Positions 53,664-62,810 of a stretch of DNA of 64,000 nt are shown here, in pieces. Source of the stretch: Tolypothrix bouteillei VB521301 (GTDB lineage: Bacteria; Cyanobacteriota; Cyanobacteriia; Cyanobacteriales; Nostocaceae); contig NZ_JHEG04000001.1 in the NCBI RefSeq assembly GCF_000760695.4, positions 9,430,341-9,494,340 on the forward strand. The letters run 5' to 3'. The notes beneath the pieces are model-generated. The model searched no databases. It had not been told where the DNA came from and saw only the letters and a program-made list of their open reading frames with translations. How positions within the stretch are numbered: position 1 is the first letter of the stretch; each line of letters starts with the position of its first letter. The position numbers were made by a program, and so were the translations under genes.

Positions 53664-55175
53664 CTACCCCAAAAACAGTTTATAAGCAGGGTTCTGACTT
53701 TCATCCCAGTAGCGGTAGCCAAGGGTATCAAGAAACGCTTGCCACTCTTCCATCTCATGAGGAGGGACTTGCATTCCTACAACAATTCGTCCGTAATCTG
53801 ACCCATTATTGCGGTAATGAAACAAACTAATATTCCAGTCGGGACTCATAGAACTGACAAATTTCATCAACGCACCGGGACGTTCGGGAAACTCAAAACG
53901 GTAGAGTAATTCGTTTTGTGCGAGGGAAGATCGCCCACCTACCATATGTCGCAAGTGCAATTTGGTAAGTTCGTCATCCGTTAAGTCAAAGGTTTTAAAC
54001 CCACAACCGTTAAAAGTTACAAGCATCTTTGCTGCATCGGCGCGGTTTTCAATTTGCACGCCTACAAAAATGTGTGCTTCCTTATCATCGGCAATGCGAT
54101 AATTAAACTCTGTCAGATTGCGTCTTCCCATACATTCACAAAACTTGCGGAGGCTGCCTCGTTCTTCAGGAATGGTGACAGCAAAGATAGCTTCACGGCG
54201 TTCGCCTAGCTCTGCTCGTTCTGCTACAAAGCGGAGGCGATCGAAGTTCATGTTAGCACCGCAAGCAACAGGAATTAATGTTTGTCCCTGGATTTGTTCC
54301 CTTTCTACATAGGCTTTGGCTGCAGCGATCGCCAACGCACCTGCGGGTTCTAAAATAGAGCGCGTATCCTCAAACACATCTTTAATGGCCGCACAAGTAT
54401 CATCTGTATCAACCAAAATAATGTCATCCACATACTGCTGACACAAACTAAAAGTTTCTTCACCCACTTGTCGCACTGCAACACCATCTGCAAATAAACC
54501 CACTTGGGGTAAGCGTACCCGCTCTCCGGCTTTCAACGATTGATGCATGGCATCAGCGTCAACTGGTTCAACACCAATAATTTTAATTTCCGGACGTATC
54601 CGTTTTACATATGCTGCAATTCCAGAAATTAATCCTCCCCCTCCAATTGCCACAAAAATGGCATGGATGGGTTGCTGGCATTGCCGTAAAATCTCCATTC
54701 CAATAGTACCCTGTCCTGCAATTACATAGGGATCGTCAAAAGGGTGAATAAAAGTCAGCCCTTTTTCTATCTCTAATTGACGGGCAAAAGCATAAGCATC
54801 ATCGTAGGTGTCTCCATGCAACACTACTTCCCCCCCACGGGCTTTAACTGCATCTACTTTCACCTGGGGTGTGGTGACTGGCATAACGATAATAGCCCGC
54901 GTACCCAGCTTCCGCGCACCAAGGGCTACACCTTGGGCATGATTTCCTGCAGACGCAGCAATGACACCTTGTGCCAGCATATCCGGTGGCAGATTTGCCA
55001 TTTTATTATAAGCACCTCGCAACTTAAAGGAAAATACTGACTGCATATCTTCCCGCTTCAGTAAAACTTTGTTATTTAATCTTGCGGATAGATTTGGAGC
55101 ATACTCCAGTGGAGTTTCTTGGGCAACATCGTACACGCGAGCTGTCAGAATGAGTTGCAGGTAGTCGCAGAGCAT
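53664..55175 (-). CDS. ilvA: Biosynthetic threonine ammonia-lyase
   Basis: 503 residues. A PLP-dependent fold-type II enzyme that deaminates threonine to 2-oxobutyrate, the first committed step to isoleucine. The Schiff-base lysine is K51 in SFKLRGA; AASAGNHAQG and GGGGLISG bind phosphate. Two C-terminal ACT-like regulatory domains (about 325-400 and 420-495) give isoleucine/valine control, so this is the biosynthetic form. The start MLCDYLQLIL is the usual one. Confidence 0.95.
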   Translation of the reverse strand: MLCDYLQLILTARVYDVAQETPLEYAPNLSARLNNKVLLKREDMQSVFSFKLRGAYNKMANLPPDMLAQGVIAASAGNHAQGVALGARKLGTRAIIVMPVTTPQVKVDAVKARGGEVVLHGDTYDDAYAFARQLEIEKGLTFIHPFDDPYVIAGQGTIGMEILRQCQQPIHAIFVAIGGGGLISGIAAYVKRIRPEIKIIGVEPVDADAMHQSLKAGERVRLPQVGLFADGVAVRQVGEETFSLCQQYVDDIILVDTDDTCAAIKDVFEDTRSILEPAGALAIAAAKAYVEREQIQGQTLIPVACGANMNFDRLRFVAERAELGERREAIFAVTIPEERGSLRKFCECMGRRNLTEFNYRIADDKEAHIFVGVQIENRADAAKMLVTFNGCGFKTFDLTDDELTKLHLRHMVGGRSSLAQNELLYRFEFPERPGALMKFVSSMSPDWNISLFHYRNNGSDYGRIVVGMQVPPHEMEEWQAFLDTLGYRYWDESQNPAYKLFLG

Positions 55176-55331
55176 GGGCGTTGATAATGGTGATAGATGC
55201 GGGTTGGCTATTAATTCTACCGCTACTTGTACCTATTCTGTAGTTGTTGCTTCAAGTATTTTCTTTGCGTCCTTGTGGTTCCAAAATAATTTTTACTTGT
55301 GAAGACACAAAGAGCACAAAGCAAAGTTACG

Positions 55332-56186
55332 ATGAGAAGATGTCCGAAAAGTTGTTGTCTTATGATTGCAGCAGTTATTGTTTTTCTGATTGTTGGGTTA
55401 ATTCTTACGGGAATTTTCATTAGCCCACTCCTAACCAAACAACGCAGAAACAGTATCAAACGTCGTCCTTTTCCTCCACTTTGGAACGCTATTATTGAGA
55501 ACAATCTTCCTATTTACCTCCGCCTTTCTCCCGCAGAACGAAGACAGTTGCAGGGACACATTCAAGTGTTCTTAGCAGAAAAACAATTCATTGGTTGTGG
55601 AGGATTACAGGTAACGCAAGAAATGAAGATAGTTATTGCTGCGATCGCTTGCTTGCTTTTACTAAATGATAGAGGAGAATACTACCCCAAACTTCGTTCA
55701 ATTCTGATTTATCCAAGTACTTATTTAGTAAAAGAAACCACTGTAGTGAGCGATTATGTTGTTGAAGAAAGGCGTGTAGCAAGATTGGGAGAATCGTGGA
55801 GTCGAGATCAAGTAGTAGTTTCTTGGGAACAAGTGAAGCAAGATACTAGTAACTGGAGAGATGGACATAATGTTGTTTTGCATGAATTTGCCCACCAGTT
55901 AGATCAAGAGGATGGTAAAGCAGAAGGTGTTCCTATTTTGCACCAAAAATCAGATTATCCCATCTGGGCTAAGGTAATGGCAGCAGAATATCAACAATTT
56001 TGTCAAGATGTTCAACAAGGAGTCAAGACTGTAATTGATAGCTATGGTGCAACGAATCCCGCAGAATTTTTTGCCGTAGCAACTGAAACGTTTTTTGAAA
56101 AACCTCAGCAATTATTGAATCAGCATCCAGCACTCTACGATCTCTTAAAGCGCTACTATCACCTGAATCCCGTGCAATGGATTTAA
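55332..56186 (+). CDS. MtfA-like zinc peptidase, membrane-anchored
   Basis: About 284 residues. One N-terminal membrane helix (MIAAVIVFLIVGLILTGIF) precedes an MtfA-type peptidase domain with the zinc motif HEFAH (numbered from this start, H184/H188) in VVLHEFAHQLDQEDG, plus a downstream EFFAVATETFFE glutamate. E. coli MtfA binds the Mlc repressor; a membrane-anchored form in cyanobacteria has no assigned partner. The ATG at 55332 is preferred to a GTG at 55299. Its stop overlaps that of the convergent hydrolase by 4 bp. Confidence 0.87.
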   Translation: MRRCPKSCCLMIAAVIVFLIVGLILTGIFISPLLTKQRRNSIKRRPFPPLWNAIIENNLPIYLRLSPAERRQLQGHIQVFLAEKQFIGCGGLQVTQEMKIVIAAIACLLLLNDRGEYYPKLRSILIYPSTYLVKETTVVSDYVVEERRVARLGESWSRDQVVVSWEQVKQDTSNWRDGHNVVLHEFAHQLDQEDGKAEGVPILHQKSDYPIWAKVMAAEYQQFCQDVQQGVKTVIDSYGATNPAEFFAVATETFFEKPQQLLNQHPALYDLLKRYYHLNPVQWI

Positions 56187-57226
56187 ACACCTAAAGTTTG
56201 TTTGAGCCATGCTGTTGCCTTACTTGCGGCTTCTTCCACAACCTCTGGTTGGTCGTAAAATGCAATGTGATTTTCTGTCGTCATCCAGTGTAGATTTTTC
56301 TGCTTGGTTGGGATGCTATTAAAGAAGCGACGCGCACCATCTGGAACTAAAGCGGTATCCGAGTGAATGACTAAAGTAGGAGCTTTTATGTCACGACCTG
56401 CATTAATGGCATTAAATTGTAAGAAAGGCTCAAAGAACATCACTGCTGAACGATTTACCCAACCGGATTGAGAACCACGTGAGGTGCCGTAATAATCATA
56501 AGCTTCCTGACCGGGCATTGCCACGTTTTGGTTTTTTGGGTCAACATTTGTCATGTAATCAATTTGACCAGTTTTTTCATACTTAATACGTGCTTCTCTT
56601 CCCATTTTGATACGTGCTTCATAGTTATCGCCAAGCCATTGACGCATCACTTGGGGATCGTGATAGAAACCTGCCACAGTCACAAGAGCATTAATCGATT
56701 TATCCATTGCAGCAGCTTTGGCAGAGTATCCACCACCCGAACAAATACCTAGTAAACCCACGGAGTTTTGCTTAACTTCGGGTAATGCTCGCAAAAATGT
56801 GACTGCATTGAGAATGTCCTGAACTTTCATTTCTGGGTTTTCAAACTGGCGGGGTACACCTGAACTTTCACCAAAGGTACGATGGTCGAAAGTTAAGGCA
56901 ACAAATCCTTCTTTGGCTAATTGACGAGCATAGACTGCAGGCACTTGTTCTTTTACGCTTGACTGAGGACCAACCACAACAACGGCGGGCTTTGCTCCTT
57001 GACTCATAGTTGTAGGAAGATAGAGATTACCTACCACTTTTGTACCCTGGCTGAGAAACTGAACTTTCCGGACAGTAATCTTATTTGTTGTCGTGGTTTC
57101 GGTAACAGTAGGCATGGGAGATTCTCCAATTTTTTGCCGTGAGGCATTGCTCATTTGGGGCAAAGTCAACAAACTAACAGAAGCCAGTGTAAGTGTTGTT
57201 AAGGCAAATTTTTTAACTGAAAGCAT
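56183..57226 (-). CDS. Exported alpha/beta hydrolase
   Basis: 347 residues with a signal peptide (LTTLTLASVSLLTLPQMSNA). The nucleophile elbow is GICSGGG, so C162 rather than Ser is the likely nucleophile, as in dienelactone hydrolases; Asp in IHSDTALVPD and His in ENHIAFYD complete the triad. Substrate unknown. It lies 130 bp downstream of an AraC regulator on the same strand, which may control it. Confidence 0.85.
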   Translation of the reverse strand: MLSVKKFALTTLTLASVSLLTLPQMSNASRQKIGESPMPTVTETTTTNKITVRKVQFLSQGTKVVGNLYLPTTMSQGAKPAVVVVGPQSSVKEQVPAVYARQLAKEGFVALTFDHRTFGESSGVPRQFENPEMKVQDILNAVTFLRALPEVKQNSVGLLGICSGGGYSAKAAAMDKSINALVTVAGFYHDPQVMRQWLGDNYEARIKMGREARIKYEKTGQIDYMTNVDPKNQNVAMPGQEAYDYYGTSRGSQSGWVNRSAVMFFEPFLQFNAINAGRDIKAPTLVIHSDTALVPDGARRFFNSIPTKQKNLHWMTTENHIAFYDQPEVVEEAASKATAWLKQTLGV

Positions 57227-57355
57227 GGCGGTTTTTCCTGTGATTTTCTAGTTTTTAACTGTTGGATTGATGGCTTGAGTCGGCTTTGTTGTTCGCCGAT
57301 AGCTCAATAATCCCAGGACGCAACCGGGAAAAAATTGGAAAATCTTGCTCAGTTT

Positions 57356-58267
57356 TTAAAGCGCTTTAGCAAAAGCTCGTGGAGTCATGCCAAAAGCACG
57401 CTTGAAGACATTTGTAAAGTGTGCCTGGTCGAAAAAACCAACGGCAACTGCAACTTCTGACAGGGGCATTTGACCTGTTTTAATCAGTGCTTGTGCTCGT
57501 TCGAGTCGCAAGCGCAGGACAAACTGATGGGGTGCCATGCCTGTTGTTTTCTTGAACAAGCGGGAAAAATGAAATTCAGAAACTTGGGCTGCATTTGCAA
57601 GCGTATTTAGGTTTAGCTCTGCACCAAGTTGTGTTCGGGCTATTGCGATCGCATCACGCAGTTGGGTTGCAGACAATTTACCTTTTGGGCTTAACGGCTT
57701 TTTGGCTTTGCAGCTATGACAGTTTAATAAATGCAGCGTAAAAGCAAGTGATAGTGTTTCCGAGTAGAGAGGCTCTCCTGGTGTGGCAAGTTCGGAAGCG
57801 AGTGCTCTAGCATAGTTGTAAGCTAATTCATCTTCGATACACCGCCGTTCTGCAAAGGTATCAATAGCATCCGGAGTCCGGTCTTCAAAGATGGTTTCAA
57901 TGAACGCAGGCTTAATGGCAATTGCAGCCACCGTCATTTCATCTTGCCAAAAGGGCGCGTTCGTTTCACCGTTAGATTGCAAGCAAAATCCTCCTGGAGG
58001 GAGGATAGCTTCATGAGTACGCCCACCTGTTCGCCAGCCAAAACGCACCGAACTTCCCAAATTAATAATCAATCGATGACCTTCGATATAATGTTCTGGT
58101 AGTTCCATAGGGTTCAATCGCTGAACTTCGAGAGTCAGATGATTGCGCCATCCTGCTTGAACACTTGACAGAACTACAGATTGGTCTGGTGCAGATGGAA
58201 AACGCTGCCCAGTTTTTGGATCGATTAAATTAATATTGCTGTGCAACTGCATGGTGCAGGTTCTCAT
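57356..58267 (-). CDS. AraC-family transcriptional regulator
   Basis: 303 residues. An N-terminal cupin-like sensing region (GHRLIINLGSSVRF, ILPPGGFCL) is followed by two C-terminal helix-turn-helix motifs (LNTLANAAQVSEFHFSRLFK and LSEVAVAVGFFDQAHFTNVF, each cited within 20 residues) ending GMTPRAFAK. Likely effector-responsive activator of the hydrolase gene ahead or of itself. Ligand unknown. Confidence 0.92.
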   Translation of the reverse strand: MRTCTMQLHSNINLIDPKTGQRFPSAPDQSVVLSSVQAGWRNHLTLEVQRLNPMELPEHYIEGHRLIINLGSSVRFGWRTGGRTHEAILPPGGFCLQSNGETNAPFWQDEMTVAAIAIKPAFIETIFEDRTPDAIDTFAERRCIEDELAYNYARALASELATPGEPLYSETLSLAFTLHLLNCHSCKAKKPLSPKGKLSATQLRDAIAIARTQLGAELNLNTLANAAQVSEFHFSRLFKKTTGMAPHQFVLRLRLERAQALIKTGQMPLSEVAVAVGFFDQAHFTNVFKRAFGMTPRAFAKAL

Positions 58268-58871
58268 CCGGGTGATTTTATATTTTTATATCACACATAT
58301 CATATTTAATTAGATAGGACTCACTTAAACCTTCTTTTAAAAGAATTAGATCTTACTTTATATGTACCTCTTTTTCTAGCAACTTCACAACTCGATCGTA
58401 AAGTATTTTTGCCAATAGTACAGCTTTTAGAAAAAGTTTATTTTAAATATCAAATAATAGCCTGAAGAAAAAATTGAACATATAAAATTAAGCTCTTTAC
58501 TCCAACAGTACTCTCATTATCAAAAGCAATAACGGTTCTACCACTAAAGTACTTAGAATGGCTCTAGAGTTTTATTTAATGAAACAATTTACCACGGTGA
58601 TAAAATTATACATCTTTAGATATAAAGAAGCTAAACACAAAAGAAAAATATAAAATTGCTTCGGGTTTTAGGTCTAAAATATTTATAGATATCTAACATT
58701 CTCGACAAAATGGCAAATGATCTCCCGACTGCTTCCTAAAAAAATAGCACTATTCTAACAACCAATAATATCCTAAATATACAGTATGTCCTGCTTGCGC
58801 TCTAAATAACAAGTACTCAACTGCCATAATTTCTAGTATAAAAATTAACATCAATAAAGCCGTATTTCCCC
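58268..58871. other. 0.6-kb AT-rich gap
   Basis: No ORF or RNA seen; base composition is markedly AT-rich compared with flanking genes. It should contain divergent promoters for the AraC and SRPBCC genes. Confidence 0.5.
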
Positions 58872-59408
58872 ATGCTTATCTCTGCCGAAACCTACATTCC
58901 CTTTCCACGTCCGCTGGTTTATGCTACGTACCGCGACAAGCTTGTCGAACTTGTACCCTACTTACCCAATGTGCGACACATTGAAGTCAAATCGCGTACT
59001 GAGAAGGGCGATCGCATTGACTTTGTGAACGAGTGGCATGGCGGCGGTGAGATTCCCGCCGTAGCGCGTGCCGTACTGAGTGATACAATGCTCTCGTGGA
59101 CTGATATTGCTACCTGGAACGAGTCTGAGTTCACTGCCAAGTGGCATATCAAGACACACGCTTTCACTGAAGCAGTTCGTTGTGCTGGTGTTCACTACTT
59201 TAAAGAAGCCGATCGCGGTACTCTAATTGAAACCCGTGGTGAGATCGTCATCGATACCAAGCAGATTAAGGGTATGCCTCAGATGCTAGCAGGTATGGTA
59301 GGTCACACGGTTGAAGATTTCCTCAGTAAGAATATTAGACCGAACATACTACAGGTAAGCAAGGGTGTTCATCACTATCTAGAGAAAAGTCAAAAAGTTG
59401 ACAATTAA
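58872..59408 (+). CDS. SRPBCC-fold protein
   Basis: 178 residues of a START/Bet v1-like fold: ETYIPFPRPLVYATYRDKLV at the start (PxxLVY helix), a beta-sheet core (SFTAKWHIKTHAF-like region) and a long C-terminal helix. These domains bind hydrophobic ligands; a cyclase/aromatase or lipid-binding role cannot be chosen. The segment about 90 residues in, WTDIATWNESEF, is well formed. Single gene. Confidence 0.75.
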   Translation: MLISAETYIPFPRPLVYATYRDKLVELVPYLPNVRHIEVKSRTEKGDRIDFVNEWHGGGEIPAVARAVLSDTMLSWTDIATWNESEFTAKWHIKTHAFTEAVRCAGVHYFKEADRGTLIETRGEIVIDTKQIKGMPQMLAGMVGHTVEDFLSKNIRPNILQVSKGVHHYLEKSQKVDN

Positions 59409-59578
59409 ACAGACATGAGATTGGGCAACTTTTTTAAATCGAATGTACGTTATAAAATTATGCAGCAGTTAAGAGAAATATTTGGCTGCTGCATCACTTC
59501 TACTCCTAACAATTGGAAGGGAATTTCTTGAACTGTAAATTTGTAAGTTTGGTAAAGAGCTTTAGGCACAAATCATAA

Positions 59579-60532
59579 ATGCCATTTGCCACAAGCCTCA
59601 AGTTTATTCAAAAATTATTTAACCTAGAGTCAGTAGTAAGATTTTCTACTCTTAAGATGATTGAATCTAGAAATGAAGTGAAAATCCGCTTAGCCCAGAC
59701 AGAAGATAAAGAAGCTGTACTCGCTTTTTGCCAACACACTTGGGAAGACAGGGAAGATTACATTCATCGGGTTTGGGATAAGTGGTTAGCAGATGAAAAT
59801 GGTAAGATTTTTGTAGCTGTCATGGATAGTCAACCCGTGGCAATGATACGACTTGTCTTGATGTCGGAACGCGAGGCGTGGTGGGAAGGCTTGGGAGTAG
59901 ATCCCCGGTATCGAAAACGCGGTTTGGTTAAGGTTTTAGAAGCATCGGTAGAAAGATATTTGGCTGAGGCAAATGTTAGTATCTCGCGCAGTGCCGTTCT
60001 TGCCAGTAACGCGCTTATGAACGACATTATGGTACGGCGGGGTCGTCAAAAAGTTGGTTCCTATTTTGGGTATGTAGCTCCTAGTATAAATTCTTCATCC
60101 AGTCAGTTAAAAAAGTTAGAAATTTCTGATTTTGATTCTCTCTGTAAATTAATAACCATTTACCCTCACGACCAGCGAGAAGTTTGTCTGTATATCAATC
60201 GTGGTGCCAAGTGGCAGGAACTGACAGCGCAACAATTAACACAACGTCTTAAATCCGGTCAAGTGTGGGGTTTAAAGCAGAACCATTGTTGCCAAAGTAT
60301 GGCTATTCAAAGCTATCTCGAAGGTTCCAACAAAACCTTATGGATAGGTTTTGTTACAGGCGACAATGAAAGCTTACCGACTTTACTGCACCAGTTGCCC
60401 CAACAAGCATATTATATGGGTTACCAAACAGTTAGCGGAATGTTCCCTCAAAACTCCTTTATACTTGATTCACTTGCAAGATCTGGTTACCAAAAAGTTG
60501 AGTCTGAAGAGCTTTGGCTGTATGAATGGTAA
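59579..60532 (+). CDS. GNAT acetyltransferase with a second GNAT-like domain
   Basis: 317 residues. An N-terminal GNAT domain (from IRLAQTEDKEAV) has the acetyl-CoA loop GVDPRYRKRGLVKVL (Q/RxxGxG/A-like, partly altered). The C-terminal half (about 185-317: KLEISDFDSLCKLI) resembles a second, degenerate GNAT domain. Frame begins ATG 59579; another Met at 59657 (MIESRNEVK) would remove 26 unsupported residues and is a reasonable alternative. Substrate unknown. Confidence 0.8.
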   Translation: MPFATSLKFIQKLFNLESVVRFSTLKMIESRNEVKIRLAQTEDKEAVLAFCQHTWEDREDYIHRVWDKWLADENGKIFVAVMDSQPVAMIRLVLMSEREAWWEGLGVDPRYRKRGLVKVLEASVERYLAEANVSISRSAVLASNALMNDIMVRRGRQKVGSYFGYVAPSINSSSSQLKKLEISDFDSLCKLITIYPHDQREVCLYINRGAKWQELTAQQLTQRLKSGQVWGLKQNHCCQSMAIQSYLEGSNKTLWIGFVTGDNESLPTLLHQLPQQAYYMGYQTVSGMFPQNSFILDSLARSGYQKVESEELWLYEW

Positions 60533-60545
60533 CCAATGACTTTCA

Positions 60546-60586
60546 TTGACACTCCCCACCCTACTTCGTGTAGACGGATGGGGTAT
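60546..60586 (+). repeat. IS200/IS605-end-like hairpin
   Basis: TTGACACTCCCCACC followed by TACTTCGTGTA and GGATGGGGTATT folds into an imperfect hairpin with a TTCG loop. This resembles the sub-terminal hairpins at ends of cyanobacterial IS200/IS605 elements, but no TnpA or TnpB gene is adjacent, so it is at most a remnant. Confidence 0.35.
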
Positions 60587-60630
60587 TACGGCGTTTTGAT
60601 AAGTGCGATCGCACAAAAATTGACTACTCA

Positions 60631-60750
60631 CACCAAACCAGAAGAAACGAATTGCGGCACTCACCCCAACAGAAGTGAAAAAACTTAGTGAGGCGAAGAA
60701 TTGGGTTAAATTATCGATTTTCGAGAAGTCCTTTGAAAAGGTGTATCAAG
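60631..60750 (+). repeat. About 120-bp direct repeat, copy 1 (coding remnant)
   Basis: Nearly identical to 62996-63116 (a handful of substitutions and one A indel by eye). In one frame it reads TPNQKKRIAALTPTEVKK and LSEAKNWVKLSIFEKSFEK, without a start or stop, so it looks like a fragment of a gene. Confidence 0.85.
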
Positions 60751-60894
60751 TACAACACCACAGTTGCGTGTTCTGGGAAGTTGTGAGTGCATCCAGGTTG
60801 GATAGTTTTTTGGCTCAGTTATGACATCTGTCTACTCACTCTTCTTGTCATAAAATTTACTGAAAAACTCAAGCTTACTGTAGGAGTACTTGCA

Positions 60895-61785
60895 CTACTC
60901 AACCCCATACTCCCTCTCCAAAACACTCGTATCTGTATAATCCGTACTTACAGTTACTTGTTGCCAAGCATCCAAATCCGTTTTGATCCATTCCAGTTTT
61001 TCTTGAATCAGGCTCATGGCATCGGTACCTAATGCCAGTCGCATCGGTGGATGAGGACTTTCCACAGCTTGAATAATGGCTTGCGCCGCTTTCGCTGGAT
61101 TACCCGGTTGCTTACCATCCATCTGTTTGAACCATTGGAATGAAGCACCGCTCACGGTCGCATAGGCATCAATGGATTGTTGGGCAGCTGCCAGAGAACG
61201 CCCGTTGAAATCTGTGCGAAATGCCCCAGGTTCAATTAAAGTAACTTTAACTCCAAAGGATTCAACCTCCTTAGCCAGGGCTTCAGACGTACCTTCCAAG
61301 GCAAATTTAGCACCACAGTAAAGGCTGCTTCCACCAAATCCCACTAATCCTGCTGTCGATGACATATTCACAATGTGGCCACTGCCTTGCTGACGCATCA
61401 CAGGTAAGACAGTTCGCATCAAGCGGAGTGCTCCAAAGAAATTGGTCTCAAAAAATTGGTGAATATCAACATCACTGACTTCTTCGAGTGCGGCAATTAG
61501 CCCATGTCCAGCATTGTTGACCAGCACATCAATTCGACCAAATGTGGCGATTGCTGCATCAACACCTGCTTGTATGTCTTGAGATAACGTTACATCCAGA
61601 TGTACAGCCTTTGCGGTCTCTGGATACTGGTCAATCAAAGCGCGAATTTGATCTGGTTTGCGAGCAGTAGCTAGTAGATAATCGCCCTTCTTCAACACAG
61701 CTTCTGCTAGAGCACGTCCGAATCCTGTTGAGCATCCTGTAATTAACCAAACTTTAGGAGCAACACAATTTTTGTCTGAGTTCAT
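60895..61785 (-). CDS. Short-chain dehydrogenase/reductase
   Basis: 296 residues of a classical SDR with a Rossmann fold. The nucleotide motif is TGCSTGFG (16-23), then NNAG (90-93), catalytic Ser142/143 region in NMSSTAG, and YxxxK at Y156-K160. An Arg in ATARKPD suggests NADP(H) preference. Substrate unknown. Divergent from the LysR gene across 115 bp; such pairs are commonly regulator and target. Confidence 0.9.
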   Translation of the reverse strand: MNSDKNCVAPKVWLITGCSTGFGRALAEAVLKKGDYLLATARKPDQIRALIDQYPETAKAVHLDVTLSQDIQAGVDAAIATFGRIDVLVNNAGHGLIAALEEVSDVDIHQFFETNFFGALRLMRTVLPVMRQQGSGHIVNMSSTAGLVGFGGSSLYCGAKFALEGTSEALAKEVESFGVKVTLIEPGAFRTDFNGRSLAAAQQSIDAYATVSGASFQWFKQMDGKQPGNPAKAAQAIIQAVESPHPPMRLALGTDAMSLIQEKLEWIKTDLDAWQQVTVSTDYTDTSVLEREYGVE

Positions 61786-61900
61786 TTATTTTCTCCAATA
61801 CAAATATGGTGAAACACGCTTCATATTTCTTACGGTAGAAGACACCCATGCGACTGTCCAATATATATTTGACTAAGATTAATAGGTTAAACATATAAGT
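61786..61900. promoter_or_regulatory. Shared SDR/LysR promoter region
   Basis: 115-bp divergent intergenic segment, AT-rich, with a T-N11-A type half (TTGACTAAGATTAATAG near 61869) as often seen at LysR operators. The site assignment is only a guess. Confidence 0.4.
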
Positions 61901-62809
61901 GTGATGGAACTACGGCACCTGCACTATTTCATCGCGGTGGCTGAGGAACTACACTTTAGTCGAGCAGCGGAGCGGTTGCACATTTCCCAACCCCCACTCA
62001 GTCAGCAGATTCGCAGTTTGGAAGATGAACTAGGAGTCAAGCTGTTTGAACGAACGAAGCGGCAAGTACATCTGACTGAAGCAGGCAAAGTGTTTTTAGA
62101 GCGCTCCTATGGAGTGTTAGCGCAACTCGAACAGGCAATCGAAGTGACACAACAAATCGGACGGGGTGAGGTAGGACGGTTGGCAATCGGCTTTGTTGAC
62201 TCTGCAATGTATATGTTACTACCAGAGATTTTAAGGGTCTTTCGAGAACAGTTTCCGGCGGTAGAACTGCGATTGCATGAACTGACGACTGCTCAACAGA
62301 TTCAAGCACTGCATCACAAACAGGTTGATATTGGCATTGTTCGTTCTGCCATCAGCGAACCAGGTTTAAGCGTGGAGTGCTTTTTGCCAGAATCCTTGGT
62401 CGTGGCATTGCCAGAAACTCATCCGCTCTGTGCCCAAACCAAAGTGTCTCTCTCCACGTTGGCTTCGGAATCATTTATCCTATTTCCTGCCAAAATGGGA
62501 CCCGTCTTTTACGAGCAAATTATTACCATTTGTCAACAAGCTGGATTTCTTCCGAAAGTGGCTCAAGAAGCGGTTCAGATGCAGACGATCGTTGGCTTAG
62601 TTGCAGCAGGGCTGGGCATTGCGATCGTTCCCGCCTCCTTGCAAAACTTCCACAGAAGCGGAGTCATTTACAGACCTTTACAAGAACAGATCCCTAAAAC
62701 CGGACTTTATCTGGCTTGGCGGCGGCATGATTCCTTACCAGTAATAAGAGAGTTTCTCCTCTTAGCACGGAAGACGACACAATGGGAGTCAAACCATGAT
62801 GACACGTGA
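61901..62809 (+). CDS. LysR-family transcriptional regulator
   Basis: 302 residues with the N-terminal winged HTH (ELRHLHYFIAVAEELHFSRA, then LHISQPPLSQQIRSLEDELG) and a periplasmic-binding-like effector domain (about 90-295). A tight GTGATGG start precedes it, and the SDR gene lies divergently. Likely regulates the SDR gene; effector unknown. Confidence 0.94.
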   Translation: MMELRHLHYFIAVAEELHFSRAAERLHISQPPLSQQIRSLEDELGVKLFERTKRQVHLTEAGKVFLERSYGVLAQLEQAIEVTQQIGRGEVGRLAIGFVDSAMYMLLPEILRVFREQFPAVELRLHELTTAQQIQALHHKQVDIGIVRSAISEPGLSVECFLPESLVVALPETHPLCAQTKVSLSTLASESFILFPAKMGPVFYEQIITICQQAGFLPKVAQEAVQMQTIVGLVAAGLGIAIVPASLQNFHRSGVIYRPLQEQIPKTGLYLAWRRHDSLPVIREFLLLARKTTQWESNHDDT

Positions 62810-62810
62810 G

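Larger units (their letters stand above)
60533..60894. other. Gap with IS-like hairpin and a repeat copy
   Basis: Contains a CCCCACCCTAC...GGATGGGG hairpin (60546-60586) and repeat copy 1 (60631-60750). No intact gene. Confidence 0.6.

Noticed and set aside
60546..60586. Intact IS200/IS605 element
   Set aside because: Only one end-like hairpin is visible and no TnpA/TnpB ORF is near.
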